64,000 nt of DNA from Halictus rubicundus. Its lineage: Eukaryota; Arthropoda; Insecta; Hymenoptera; Halictidae. Positions 31,491-42,525 of the stretch are shown here, piece after piece. A model generated the notes under the pieces. That model made no database searches, was not told the DNA's origin, and was given only the letters and a program-made list of their open reading frames with translations. The DNA is taken from contig NW_027488593.1 of NCBI RefSeq assembly GCF_050948215.1, positions 372,001-436,000 of the forward strand. The letters run 5' to 3'. Position 1 is the first letter of the stretch. The number at the start of each line of letters is the position of its first letter. The position numbers and the translations under genes were made by a program.

Positions 31491-31716
31491 AGTGCCATTA
31501 ATTGTACTAGACACAATCAAGATAGCCCACCAGGACAGAGCAGACACACGCAAATCAAAATGCTGCTTCCCAGACAGCATAATAGAAGACCCGCAAACAA
31601 CATTACTATTAAAATAGCTCAATAAAAACATCAGATCGCAGAGACGCCTCAACCCAGCTCCAAATATACCAAAAAGAAAAACAACACAGCTAAAGACAAC
31701 ACTCGTCAGCTCAGAA

Positions 31717-33363
31717 ATGGGCAAAATAAAAAAGTCGCTCACCACCACGCAAACACAAAAAACAGAAGTACCAGCATCAAACCATCAAAGCAGCCAAATG
31801 GACCACTTACTAAAATTAATAGAAAACCTAAATGCGACAATCGCAAACCTCACGAAACAGCTAGAGGAAGAGCGCAACAAGAACAATGCCGCAACACACA
31901 GCAGATTCGCAGATGCGAACAAATTTGCAGCATTAGAAACCGACATTGAACCCAACCCATACCCGGCTTTACCTGAGCCAAGCGTCTCCAAGAGACAAAA
32001 GGACGGCACCGTCGCAGGACATAAAAGACCCTGCCCAAGCACGGATGCGCATAAAACCATAAAGAAATCAGAAAAGGAAACACAACACACGACGAAGGAA
32101 CAAAACCAGGAGCGAAAGCAACCTCCAGATGTCCCAAGGTCAGCGGAAACGGCAACGACGGCAGGGACCACCAACGATAAAAAACAGGCGCATCAACAAA
32201 CATCCCAACAACTGAACCAAGGGCTGAAACAGCACACAGCAGGCAAACACGACCCCAGGCCACCCCAACCGGCACCAAACACAGGTACCGAAACACAATC
32301 GCCGCCAACACCCGTAAACACATCAAAAAACGACAGCGAGCGTAGCCATAAACCTCCCCCAATCACAATTTTCACAGACACAGTAAAACCCATAATAGCA
32401 TCCCTAACAGAAAAAATAACAAACTTCACAGTAAAAAGAATAAATAACAACAAACATACACTACAAACTCACACTCTAGACAACCACAAAATCGCATGCG
32501 ATTCATTAAAACAGCTACAAATACAGCTTTTCACTTACACTCCCAAATCAAACAGAAACATCACAATCCTATTAAAAAACATTGAAGGCAATTTCGAGCC
32601 CGCCGAAATATTAGATGATTTAGTTAATAGAAATATACCGGAGGTCACATTCCTCTCAGTAAAAAGATTCACGACCAAAAGAGCATCAGACGAAGGCAGA
32701 TCCCTTCCTATTTTCAGAGTACAACTAGCAGCGAATAGCATATTATCGAACCTGAGCCAGCTTAAAACCATTTTACACACGTGTGTAAAATGGGAGAAAT
32801 TAGTAAAGAAGGACCGCATCCAATGCAAAAGATGCCAGCATATAGGGCATGCAGCATCAAACTGCAACCTCAACTACAGGTGCGTAAAATGCGACAAAAC
32901 GCACATCCCGGGCGAGTGCCAGAGATCATCCGCTTCCCCCACCGAAAAAGCAGAGACACCCCCTTACTGCGTTAACTGCAAAAATCACGGACACCCCGCC
33001 TCATACAGAGGCTGCCCCAAGCTAAAAGGGATAAGAGAATCTATCGCGGCAAAAAAAGAGGCGTCAAAAATAGCAAATGAAAAAAAGCAAATCATAAAAT
33101 CAAATTTCGTAGAAGCTGGTATCTCATTCAGCGCCATAGCAGCGAACACCACCCCGAAAAAACCACACACACAAGCACACACAGCGCAAACACACAGCAC
33201 AGACACCGCTCTCACCCAACAAACCCAAAACACATTACTAGAACAAATAAAAACAATAATCGATGCAGCAGTCAACACACAAACAGCACGTTTACGATCA
33301 CTAATACAGGATAACAGCAACAAAATCAACATAATAGCGCAAGCTCTAGACCTAGAGTCCTAA
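31717..33363 (+). CDS. Jockey-clade ORF1 (Gag-like RNA-binding protein)
   Basis: 548 codons from ATG 31717 to a stop that abuts the ORF2 ATG. A charged N-terminal region includes a coiled-coil-like LLKLIENLNATIANLTKQLE, then a Thr/Gln/Pro-rich disordered middle (about residues 80-230). A PRE_C2HC-like domain follows (LQIQLFTYTPKSNRNITILL, about 270-360), then zinc knuckles CKRCQHIGHAASNC, CVKCDKTHIPGEC and CVNCKNHGHPASYRGC (about 365-440). A Lys-rich tail follows. This order is typical of Jockey Gag proteins that bind element RNA. No internal stop is present. Confidence 0.9.
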   Translation: MGKIKKSLTTTQTQKTEVPASNHQSSQMDHLLKLIENLNATIANLTKQLEEERNKNNAATHSRFADANKFAALETDIEPNPYPALPEPSVSKRQKDGTVAGHKRPCPSTDAHKTIKKSEKETQHTTKEQNQERKQPPDVPRSAETATTAGTTNDKKQAHQQTSQQLNQGLKQHTAGKHDPRPPQPAPNTGTETQSPPTPVNTSKNDSERSHKPPPITIFTDTVKPIIASLTEKITNFTVKRINNNKHTLQTHTLDNHKIACDSLKQLQIQLFTYTPKSNRNITILLKNIEGNFEPAEILDDLVNRNIPEVTFLSVKRFTTKRASDEGRSLPIFRVQLAANSILSNLSQLKTILHTCVKWEKLVKKDRIQCKRCQHIGHAASNCNLNYRCVKCDKTHIPGECQRSSASPTEKAETPPYCVNCKNHGHPASYRGCPKLKGIRESIAAKKEASKIANEKKQIIKSNFVEAGISFSAIAANTTPKKPHTQAHTAQTHSTDTALTQQTQNTLLEQIKTIIDAAVNTQTARLRSLIQDNSNKINIIAQALDLES

Positions 33364-34599
33364 ATGGCTAACAATACAGTATCTAACTCTACAGACGCAA
33401 CAACCACCCCAAACACCACCACATTCCAAGCACTAAAAATAACAGAAATAAACGTAAACTCACTCATCTCCAATGAAAAAAGGGCAGCCCTCACTGACTA
33501 TCTTAACGCACACGAACCGGATGCGGTCCTTCTGTGCGAAACCAAATTGAACGACAGACATCGCGTTAGCTTTAAGGACTACGTAATGATAAGAAACGAT
33601 AGGCCAAACTCGAAACAGGGTGGGGGAACCGCAATCCTGATCAAGCGCAAAATTAAATTCAAAACCATCCAGTCAGATACTAACCTCAACACAACGCTCG
33701 AGTCAACAATAATAAAAATCAAAGTCCAGCAGAAAAACCTGTTCCTAATAGCAGCATACGCCCCCAGCAGCAATAAAAAAGAATTTACATCAGACCTTAA
33801 TACTATATTCGATAAATTAGAGCTACACAAATTAAACAACTGTTACCTACTGGCAGGAGACTTAAATGCAAAACACACCGACTGGCACAACACCACAAAC
33901 AACAACAGAGGCACCACCCTAAACAAATGGCTGCACCATAACATAATTCAGTACAGAGTAACTCTTCTGAACACACTTTTACCATCCTTCCCAACCAGTG
34001 GATCATTCATAGACATTTGCTTGACAGACAATAGAATCAAATTCCACAGACTCCCCGCACCCGGAAGACTTCACACACGTGACTATGACAGTGACCACAG
34101 AGCTACAGAAATGACAATCACTCTAGACGCTGACGAACCATTAATAATAGACGAACCAACCCATACCAAGAAATACAACTTCAACAAAGTCAACTGGCTC
34201 GACTTCCAAACAGACCTATTAACTATCGACAACACAATAATACCAAACACAAGAAACCTAACAAGAGAAGAAATTGACAACTACATAGACAAACTAAACA
34301 CAAGCATCAACTCCGCCATAGACAACACAATACCGCGCATCTCAAACGACTACAACTCGACAGACAGATATATCACACCGACCATAAAAAACCTAAAAAA
34401 ACTAAAATGTACGCTAATCACGAGACTGAACAGAATGACAGCAATCACCAATTACACAGCAGTGAACGACACACGAATAGCACTAACCAAATACACTCTA
34501 AAAATAATCAGAAAAGAAATAAAAAAAGCATTCCAGAGATCTGTAAGTGATTACTGGAGAAAAAAAAATAGAAAACATCTCGAAACACAACACAAATGA
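33364..34599 (+). pseudogene. Jockey-clade ORF2, endonuclease part
   Basis: It starts at the ATG directly after the ORF1 stop (TAAATG), suggesting termination-reinitiation. APE-type endonuclease motifs: ITEINVNSLISN, VLLCETKLN, GGGTAILIK, LLAGDLNAKHTDWHN and DSDHRATEM. It loses frame at the A9 run (34560-34568). With one A fewer it would read directly into the RT frame, so this is a single-base expansion or a sequencing error rather than a natural end. Confidence 0.9.
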
Positions 34600-36535
34600 T
34601 TTATTCCCATCAATAAACACGATATTCCGCGCAAAAAGACAAAGCACCATAAACACCCTAAAAATACACAACAGCAACTCAGACTTATTAGCAAAAGCAA
34701 ATATAGACAGCGTAAACACACAAACTGACGACGATGGCAACTTACTAATCACGGACATAAAAGACAAACTGAACGTACTAGGGGCACATTTCGAGAATGC
34801 ACACACACAGAACAACAGCATGGGTAAACCACAACTATCAGACATAATTACGCAAAAAATAAACACCTTAAGAGCAGAAATGGACGAGGACAGACGAAAC
34901 AACATAACGGTGTGCAACTTCTCTGACACAAACAAAGCAGACAACCCAAACACAGACGAAACTCCGACAGACTTCTTCACCTCCACATACGAACTCAACA
35001 TAATATTAAGAAAACTTAACAATAAAAAATCCTCAAGCTTCGACAACATTCCAAACATTATTCTGAAACATCTACCCCCACGGTTCATATACAACTATAC
35101 CATAATCTTCAACAACTGCCTCAATACAGCACATTTCCCGGTAGCCTGGAAAACTGCAAAAACAATCTGCCTAAAAAAAAAAGACAAAAACGAAAGCATC
35201 CCCGCCAGCTACCGCCCAATAAGTCTCCTGCCGAACATAAGCAAGATATTCGAAATCACAATCAACAACGCAATAGAATCAGTCTGTGCAGAAAGAAAGC
35301 TGATCCCAGAAACTCAATTCGGTTTTAGAAGAAATCACTCAACGGTGCATGCTGTAACAAAATTCACATCTGACATCTGCTGGGCGAGAAACGCGGGCGA
35401 TTGCGTAGGAGCAGTGTTCATTGACCTCGAGAAAGCGTTTGACACGGTATGGCTGGATGGTCTCTTTTACAAGCTTCTAAAGAAACATTTCCCGAAACAC
35501 CTAATAAAAATTTTATGGAACATGGTGCACGGAAAGAAATTTCAGGTAGTAGAGGGCCCAAACACTTCCCCAAGGAAATTCGAGGTCAGCAACGGACTTC
35601 AACAAGGGGCGGTCAACTCCCCCATCCTGTTTAGCCTATACATGAGCGACCTACTAAATATGTACGACCTAAATAACGACAACCAAAGGGGAGCAATAGC
35701 ATACGCAGACGACCTACTGATATATATTAGCGACAACAAACCCTCCAAACTACAAACTAAACTACAAAACCTATTTGACAAAATACAGGACTACTTCGAC
35801 TCTTGGAAACTAAAAATAAACACAAACAAATGCGAGACAATCCTTTTCAGACCATATATTTCACAAATCTCAGACGCAAACAGAGACGTACGAAAAAACG
35901 CCAGACACTTCCACATACGAGACAACAGGGACGCCAATATCATAATCCCCCACAAAAAGGTTGTGCGTTATTTAGGCGTACACCTAGATTTTAAGCTAAA
36001 TTATAACGAGCATGTAAATATACAAATTAGCAAAGCGCAAAAAGCCTTCGCGGCGAACAAAAGGATTTTTCACTCAAAAGACCTCGATTCATCAGTCAAA
36101 ATTCTCTGTTATAAAATGCTAATTAAACCAATAATTTTTTACGGTTTCCCCATTTGGTTTAATATAAGCGCCAGTACCATGGAGAAAATCCGTCTCCTAG
36201 AGAGAAAATGTTTGAGAGCCTGCCTTAATGCCTACAGAACACCCGAATCTAATTATACAAAATATATTAGCAACCACAACCTTTTGCACAGAGCTCAAAT
36301 ACCAAGAATTGACATACACATGATAAAACTAGCCAGGAACCATTGGGCGAATACACGCAGAATACAAAACAACAGTCTAATATTCAGTTCAACATATCCC
36401 AACCCCCTATACCACGAAATCACGAGACACACAGGATACATACCGCCAGAAGCATTCATACACTTAGATAAAGCAGGACTAATACAAAACACACTCGGCC
36501 ACCCAATATTATATCACCACAACCGAAAAAACTAG
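34565..36535 (+). pseudogene. Jockey-clade ORF2, reverse transcriptase part
   Basis: It continues ORF2 after the frameshift. RT motifs in order: KKSSSFDNIPNIILK, SYRPISLLPNISKIFE, TQFGFRRNHSTVHAV, FIDLEKAFDTVWLDG, LQQGAVNSPILFSLYMSD, the catalytic AYADDLLIYI and VVRYLGVHLDF. The C-terminus has the conserved IKPIIFYGFPIW and IRLLERKCLRACL stretches. There is no RNase H, as expected for Jockey. It ends at 36535 and is followed by about 640 bp of 3' untranslated sequence. Confidence 0.92.
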
Positions 36536-37195
36536 AACAAAACAATAACATACAACAATAACTGCAGTGTCGACGACCCAGACATGCGATTCAGACACAA
36601 ACTTACACAATACGATACAGAAGACGATCACAGAAAAAACATAGACAAATACTGGTGGCTGGACGACCCAACATAATTAATTAAGTGCAATAGTTAAGCC
36701 AAAGCCCCGTAGAATAAGCAACCGTGTACCTAATAGCATTAACCCTAAGAATAAGTTAAGTTAAGTTAAGTTTAAGATCAGACCTGGCTCAGGTTCAACA
36801 ACTAGTGTATTAATTAATTCAGTAACTACACAGAAAAGTGCAATCCAGTACCTTAATAACCCGTATACACACAAACCACAAACCAAAGACCTATGTACAG
36901 TTCTTGTGCCCTGCTGTACATAATCAACGCCGCTAGTCTGTAAGAAAATTTGGACCTAAGCAATAAGCATCACACGTGCAATAAGTGCAACAAAAGAAAT
37001 GTCAAACCCCATAAACAGCGCGTGACCGGACTGCCGGTCCTTTAGTTTAGTATATAAAGTTATCCTTAATGTTATACTTTTTTTTTAGCGTTTAAGTTTA
37101 TTGTTCCGCATTGTAAATATGTATATATGTTTCTCTTTGTTTGTTATTTTTGGCACAATAAACGCTTTGTTAAAAAAAAAAGTGCCATTAATTGT

Positions 37196-37585
37196 TCGGA
37201 CCACACGGGGCCCCATATAGGATCTTGGAGTGCACCACCCCCGCGTAAAAGCGACATATCCGTACATCGGGCCCCCTGATATTAGGCAGTAGTTCCTCAA
37301 GGGTGACCGCCACCTTCTCGGCTCGGGGGGCCGTACAGTCAAAATGTCTCTCGAAGCGTCAGCGACAGTGGATCACCTACCCGTATTCAAATGTGGGACG
37401 TCCGTCGGTCTCGAGGCAATGCGTAAGCCACATCGCCTCCGTTTTGCCGGCGGATATATTCATCCCCAGCCTCCGGATGTCACCGACGACGCATCCCACC
37501 ACTGCCTGCGCCAGACCCAAGGTCCTACCCCATGCCTCCCCCTCGGTGACCACCAGCGTGTCATCTGCATAGCATAGTGATGGGT
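37196..37585 (-). pseudogene. R1-clade reverse transcriptase remnant
   Basis: On the minus strand a frame reads YADDTLVVTEGEAWGRTLGL, then VVGDIRRLGMNISAGKTEAMWL, the RT catalytic palm of R1-clade elements. After a shift it continues KVAVTLEELLPNIRGPDVRI and FYAGVVHSKILYGAP, the conserved region downstream. Both pieces are GC-rich like the R1 debris at 50.9-53.7 kb. The rest of the element is absent. The Jockey element's right target copy abuts it. Confidence 0.8.
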
Positions 37586-37608
37586 TATGATCTTATGATA
37601 CTATTCAA

Positions 37609-40125
37609 GCGATATCGATACTTTTTTTTTTACTGGTATTTGTCTCTATATTAAATAAATCATCATGCCATTTGACTACAAAATACTCTTAAAACTAGCG
37701 TTGCTTACAATTTCTTGAAAAGCCTCGAAAATATTCTATCTTCCTACGTGCTCTCTATTAATAAGTCACCCTATATACATTTATATTCTAATTTCTATTT
37801 TATTAACGCTTAACTTACTTATGTTCTATCTTCATGTATAGATTTGTGCCTAACTCGATCCTACGCTACTTATTTTCTATCTTATAGCTTAAATATAACC
37901 CTAATTCCCTTATACGCGTAAATACCTAAAATCTACTTTGGCGAATCGCTTTTGCTCCGCTCGGGCTTTCCAACGAGCCGTCACTCGATTTTTAAGGACC
38001 CGGCGTTTTTCAATGCTAGTTCGCGGTTATGGCAGTGTGCCAATTTCGGCCTATCCTGACGAAATTTGGTGGGCGTCTATTTTGAGGGATGGCGAGTCTT
38101 TTGGGGTCTGGATGGAGAAGTATTCTCCCCCCTGTGATCCGTTTTTCGATTCGCCCCTCCGTTTCCGAGATCTGAGCAAAATTTCTTTCAATTATGCTAA
38201 TTTTCGAAAACTAACCCGGTAGTCGTAATATGCTCGGCTAGCCCTTTCCAACGAGCCGTCGCACGCCTCAATCGGATGAACTTTAAGTTTTCCCTTATAC
38301 CGGGTGTCCCAAAACGTTTCCGCGAAGCTGGGCTTCGGAGGCTAAAAATTTTTCGCGCCCCCCAGCCACAACCGAGATAGAGGCACCTACACATACATAG
38401 GTACGTTTCTCGATAAAACGTTCCACAGGACAAGTGCTGGGTAGGTCAGCCGCTATACACTCCGCGAAAAATAAATGGTGGTTTACTATACTAAAACCCT
38501 TAGTTACCTCTTGTGTTCAAGGTCAAATTTCCTTTTTCCTTATATAATCGGGTTATTTCGCGATTTCTACAGTCTAGGGTATCTCTCCTACCTTGTACCC
38601 CTCGAGTTTGACCGACCCCTTTGCGGCGTGGCCTCTTTTATTCTTCGGGAAGTAGGAGTTTTCCGCCTCTTACTGCATGTACTTCGCACAAAAACTGTTC
38701 ACCTGTTCGCACAACTGTTTATCCCGCGACTACTAATTAATTTTTTGGTCAATTAATATCGCGTTTTAATTGTCTTATGCGAACACTTTCTCGCTTTCCG
38801 TCCTTCACAATGGTATAGCACGTGTACCGAGTTGGTTTTGGTTTTAACTAACTAATTTATTAATTAATTATTTAATCCCGGTTCACTAATGCGCTATACT
38901 GTTCTAAGATTAGACTTCCGAAACCGTTAAGAACTTTACTATGTTTTTAACTCTGTTTGCAAAAAATCCGACTAGCTCTGTTCACCTCGGAGGCTCACTT
39001 TGCTCTGGTTTCAATTTCGTACGTTGAGGAACATACGACCTGTGGGGTTACCCCCCTCCCCGCGACTTTAGTTCTGTTTTTCGACCTCTCCCCATAGTTC
39101 TATTTCGATTTGGCCTTGGTTACTCCTTGTTATATTTTCGAAATTTGTCGTTACTCTAATCTCCTATTTTTCGGACTCTATTCCGTTGCCTTGTTTTGCT
39201 TTTACGCTTTTTATCCTTGAATGTTTCTTTTACCAATAGTCACCCTTTCTTTCTTACTCTTGTCCGGATTGAACTATCTAGTTTATAGTTTTTAATGAAT
39301 TGATTAATTAACTAATTAATCGTCTTTCATTAATTATAATTGCGTTTTCTAATAAATGCCTATCGCTCGCTCGCTTTCCCGTTTTACGCCTAACTGGCCT
39401 TTATACCGTTACGTCGGTCTGCTCATGTTTCGTCCGCTCTCGTTATTTTATACCTATATATATCTATAATTATCAAATTAAGCGTTTATTCCATCATTTA
39501 CAAGTATATTTGTGTTTTTATTCTCTTGAGTTCCTTTCGTTTTGTTTTAGCTTTTTCCATAGGTTTTTGATTTTACTTCTATTTTCTATTTCTTTTTCTT
39601 TTTATTCGGACACTACTCGTTTAATCAACAATTTTCCAGAATGGGTTTTTGTTTAGTCTAGTATAGTATTGAGCTTTTAATTTCGTTAGCTATTATGTTA
39701 CTTGCATGGCCTTAGCCCTTTCTTTATTCTTGTACTTGGCCGCTTAATTTGTTAATTTTAGTTATTTCTTAAAAACTACGCATTTAAACGAAAATTACCA
39801 AGGGTAGTTTTCTTTTTGAAATCTGGCAATTACTCTAATTTGTATATCTTTTTAACTTTTCGTTGTGATTTTTGGTTTTCTTCTCTGGCTTCAATCTACC
39901 GTTTGATTTAATTTTCCTTGGTTATTTTCGTCACCTCACGTTTCTATTACCTATTTTTTATGTTATTACTAACTTTTACCTTAATTATTTAGTTAATTTA
40001 ACTTATTTTCCTTTTTATAGGTTTTTCGCATTATTTTCCCGAATCCTGACGTCTTCGGCTCGCGCGCATCTGAACCTCTGCCTCGCTCTGATATCGTTTC
40101 TCCTATGCTTTGCGATATCGATACT
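37609..40125 (-). mobile_element. Unclassified retroposon-like insert (2.5 kb, no ORF)
   Basis: A 14 bp direct repeat GCGATATCGATACT lies at 37609-37622 and 40112-40125. The first bases inside are a T run, that is a poly(A) tail on the minus strand. Joined across the repeat, the flanks form an imperfect palindrome (CTTATGATAC at 37592-37601, GTATCATAAG at 40144-40153), which supports a clean insertion. The insert is T-rich on the plus strand, without a convincing coding region. It contains two GGCTTTCCAACGAGCC-type motifs and ATTAATTAAT runs. It may be a non-coding retroposed transcript or a non-autonomous LINE derivative. Confidence 0.6.
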
Positions 40126-40585
40126 TAGTTTCAAAGTATCATGGTATCATAAGTACGTATAAATACGTAGGTATCAAAAGGTATCGATACCTAAATGATA
40201 CTTACTCAGAAATGTCAATCCTTTGTAAGTACGTCTTGGATGGAATTTGTATCGATACATTCACAATTCTGTATATAGCAGTGATTCTGTATATACACTT
40301 CTGTCACAGTTTCCAAGATGGCAGCAAAATGTTTTTGTTTTTTCTGTCTTTCTTTCGCTGTCACTTATACATGTACATCTTAAATTACGTATCAAAGCAC
40401 GTTTGCTTAAGAATTTCGTCGTTTTTCTGTCGTCTTGAATGTTTGTAAATAGTACTTGCAAAATGTATTTACATTCATTCCTCCAGCAACCATCAAATTG
40501 CGATACCGTAGTATTCTGTGAGAACTCGACCAATTCACATACACTTTTCAAAATTCAAAAAATAATGTCTCTGAACACGCAGACT
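40126..40585. other. Flanking DNA with GTATCGATAC-type palindromes
   Basis: Repeated GTATC/GATAC words (40126-40195) form nested palindromes. The rest is AT-rich without a gene. It ends in GACT (40582-40585), the left target copy of the following LTR. Confidence 0.4.
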
Positions 40586-41772
40586 TGCGACGAAACGACA
40601 AGTTTTGCGTTCCGTCGCGAGCTCGCGAATGTGACCCAAGCGCGAGTCAATCCGCGACCAGACCCTTACGCGAACCAATCCGCGAGCGCCGACACCTCGC
40701 GAACGTTTCGCGAAGCGAGGCACTCTTTGTGGTCCGCGCTCACCAATAAATACCGGGCCGAATCGAGCCAGAACCGGAGTTGGCTTGAAGCAGCTCTCGG
40801 AGGTCCTTCTCCGAGCTTCAGACCACTCGCAGCCGCGTGCAAATGCGTTCTCTACGGGTTACGTCCGTGATTGCGGGCGAGCACGCTGGTTTTGGTGTAA
40901 CGCGTACTACGGGTTACGTCCGTGTGCGAGCGAAGCCAGTACCGCGAGCGAGTCTCCAGGTGGCTAGTCGGGCGAGAGCAGTGCTTCCGAGAACTACTAC
41001 GCACCGCGCTTCCGGCCCTCCCCCTCTACCCGCGATCCGACTCCGATTCCCGAAATTCCTGCGATCCCCACTCACCGACCCGCTACCGTGCCTCGCGCTA
41101 CGCACGTTTAGTCTTCGTCCAGACACAGCCGCGTTCGGAGCTCGTCCTGTAGGTCCGTCGGCGAACGAGCAACGACGCTGGTGTCGGGGAACACGCTCTA
41201 CGGGTTACGTCCGTCAGCGGACGAACCACACCGCGATCTGGCCGAGGGCGACGAGCTAGGCGTCCCGCCGGTCCGGATACGAGGCCGAATCGCGACTCCG
41301 CGAGGTCAGCATAAACGTAGGAACACCATTCACTAAAGAATCTCGCTGAGCCGCGGTGGTTCCTGCCTTTCCATCTACAGGCCCGGAATCCCAGACCTTC
41401 TCCGCCGTTACAAGCGAATCCTGATTGCTCCGCGTTCTCCACCGGTCGCGACTTCGCGTCAATACGCGCTTCCACCGTTCGCGACTTCGCGTCGCTCCGC
41501 GTTTCCGCCGTTCGCGACGTAACGTCACCCGCGTTCCCGCCGTTATAGCCAACGGTCCTGTCGGAGACTTCCAGCAGGGGACCCCCGCCCCGCTCCGGAA
41601 CAACGGAGGACTCCAGTACAGAATAAAGTTTGTTTATTTTTCGTAAACCTTGTCGGATTATTTCAAACCGCTGTCCTCTCCAACGATCCTGGCGTGCTCG
41701 AGCATCCAGGAGAGGGCAGCACAAACCAACCTTCGTGCGCGATTAACGCTCGCGTAAAACGCTCCCGTTACA
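40586..41772 (+). repeat. Solo LTR (1187 bp), TSD GACT
   Basis: It starts TGCGACGAAACG and ends CTCCCGTTACA, with GACT at 40582-40585 and 41773-41776. A second full copy is 57657-59002 and a partial one 30463-31024. It carries an AATAAA near 41622 shortly before the U5-like end containing CAGGAGAGGG. Internal CTCCGCGTT/TTCGCGAC repeats of about 36-38 bp lie near 41425-41530. No internal element sequence adjoins it, hence solo. Confidence 0.85.
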
Positions 41773-41776
41773 GACT

Positions 41777-41985
41777 CGTAAAATATGGTAAGGACAAAGT
41801 TGAATGGCACAATGGGGCTGACACGATGCCATAAAAAAATTTTGTTTTTATGTCATTTTTTTAGAGATATCAAGGTGACCATCACTTTTTTTAAATGGAA
41901 CCACCCTTTTTTAAACACTTACAATGATAGTCCCTTTCATTCGGAATTCAGTGACAATAATTATTTCAAGGTGTTGGATTTTATT
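41777..41985 (-). repeat. Mariner-like end fragment (repeat family M, copy 1)
   Basis: Reverse complement of the repeat at 49740-50033 and 53690-53985, sharing AAAGTTGAATGG, GGTGTTTAAAAAAGGGTGGTTCC-type words and AATGAAAGGGACTATC. The outer terminus (ACCCTGTATA in the other copies) is missing on the side of the LTR insertion. Confidence 0.75.
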
Positions 41986-42048
41986 TCATAAATAGAACAA
42001 AATGAATCTGTTATTTCTTTAGAAGCAAGGATCGTTTGAATCGGCTTT

Positions 42049-42293
42049 TGATATACATTGTATCTGCAGTTAATATACATTGTATGTTGTCCCCGGCATG
42101 GGACCCTCGATCCTCAGTTGTTCATATTGGACTGTTGCTTCTCTGTTTCATTTCCTTGTTTCATTCTCGACGTTTCCATCAAACCGTGAAGACGTGTCTG
42201 ACGACGTGCTTTTAGAGAATCGATTGAAATATATATTCTATTTCGTATACAGATAAAGAGTGTGATTTCATTATAAACACCCATATCCCAATA
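42049..42293 (+). repeat. 5' LTR of a copia element
   Basis: It begins TGATATACATTG, close to the copia LTR start at 9338 (TGATATACATGG). It ends just before a copia-type primer site, with TATCCCAATA where the other copia LTR has ATCCCAACA. Boundaries are inferred from these parallels because no 3' LTR partner remains in the window. Confidence 0.65.
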
Positions 42294-42309
42294 GGTTATG
42301 GGCCCAGTT
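42294..42309 (+). promoter_or_regulatory. Primer-binding site, tRNA-iMet internal (half-tRNA) type
   Basis: GGTTATGGGCCCAGTT complements the anticodon-stem region of initiator tRNA-Met. This is the same type of site that Drosophila copia uses with a cleaved half-tRNA primer. Confidence 0.85.
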
Positions 42310-42525
42310 AACATTTAAATATTTTAATTTAGTGAACTGTGTTTATAAATTATACCTAAGTTATTTTTTTAATTAATACGTATAAGCATATATAGGACTA
42401 GTGACGTTTAACTAAGTGATATTTAATCAGTGACGTTTAACTTAGTGACGTTAATTTTAGTGACGTTTAATTAACAATTTAAAATTCTTCGTGTAAATAC
42501 ATATTGTGTTGAGTGCATTTGAAAA

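Larger units (their letters stand above)
31506..37180 (+). mobile_element. Full-length Jockey-clade non-LTR retrotransposon (5.7 kb)
   Basis: A 15 bp target duplication AGTGCCATTAATTGT flanks it (31491-31505 and 37181-37195), and it ends in an A9 tail after an AATAAA (near 37158). It has a 210 bp 5' leader, ORF1 (Gag-like) and ORF2 (endonuclease, RT). The two ORFs touch as TAAATG. The only coding defect I see is one frameshift in an A9 run of ORF2. The coding strand is strikingly G- and T-poor. Confidence 0.95.
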
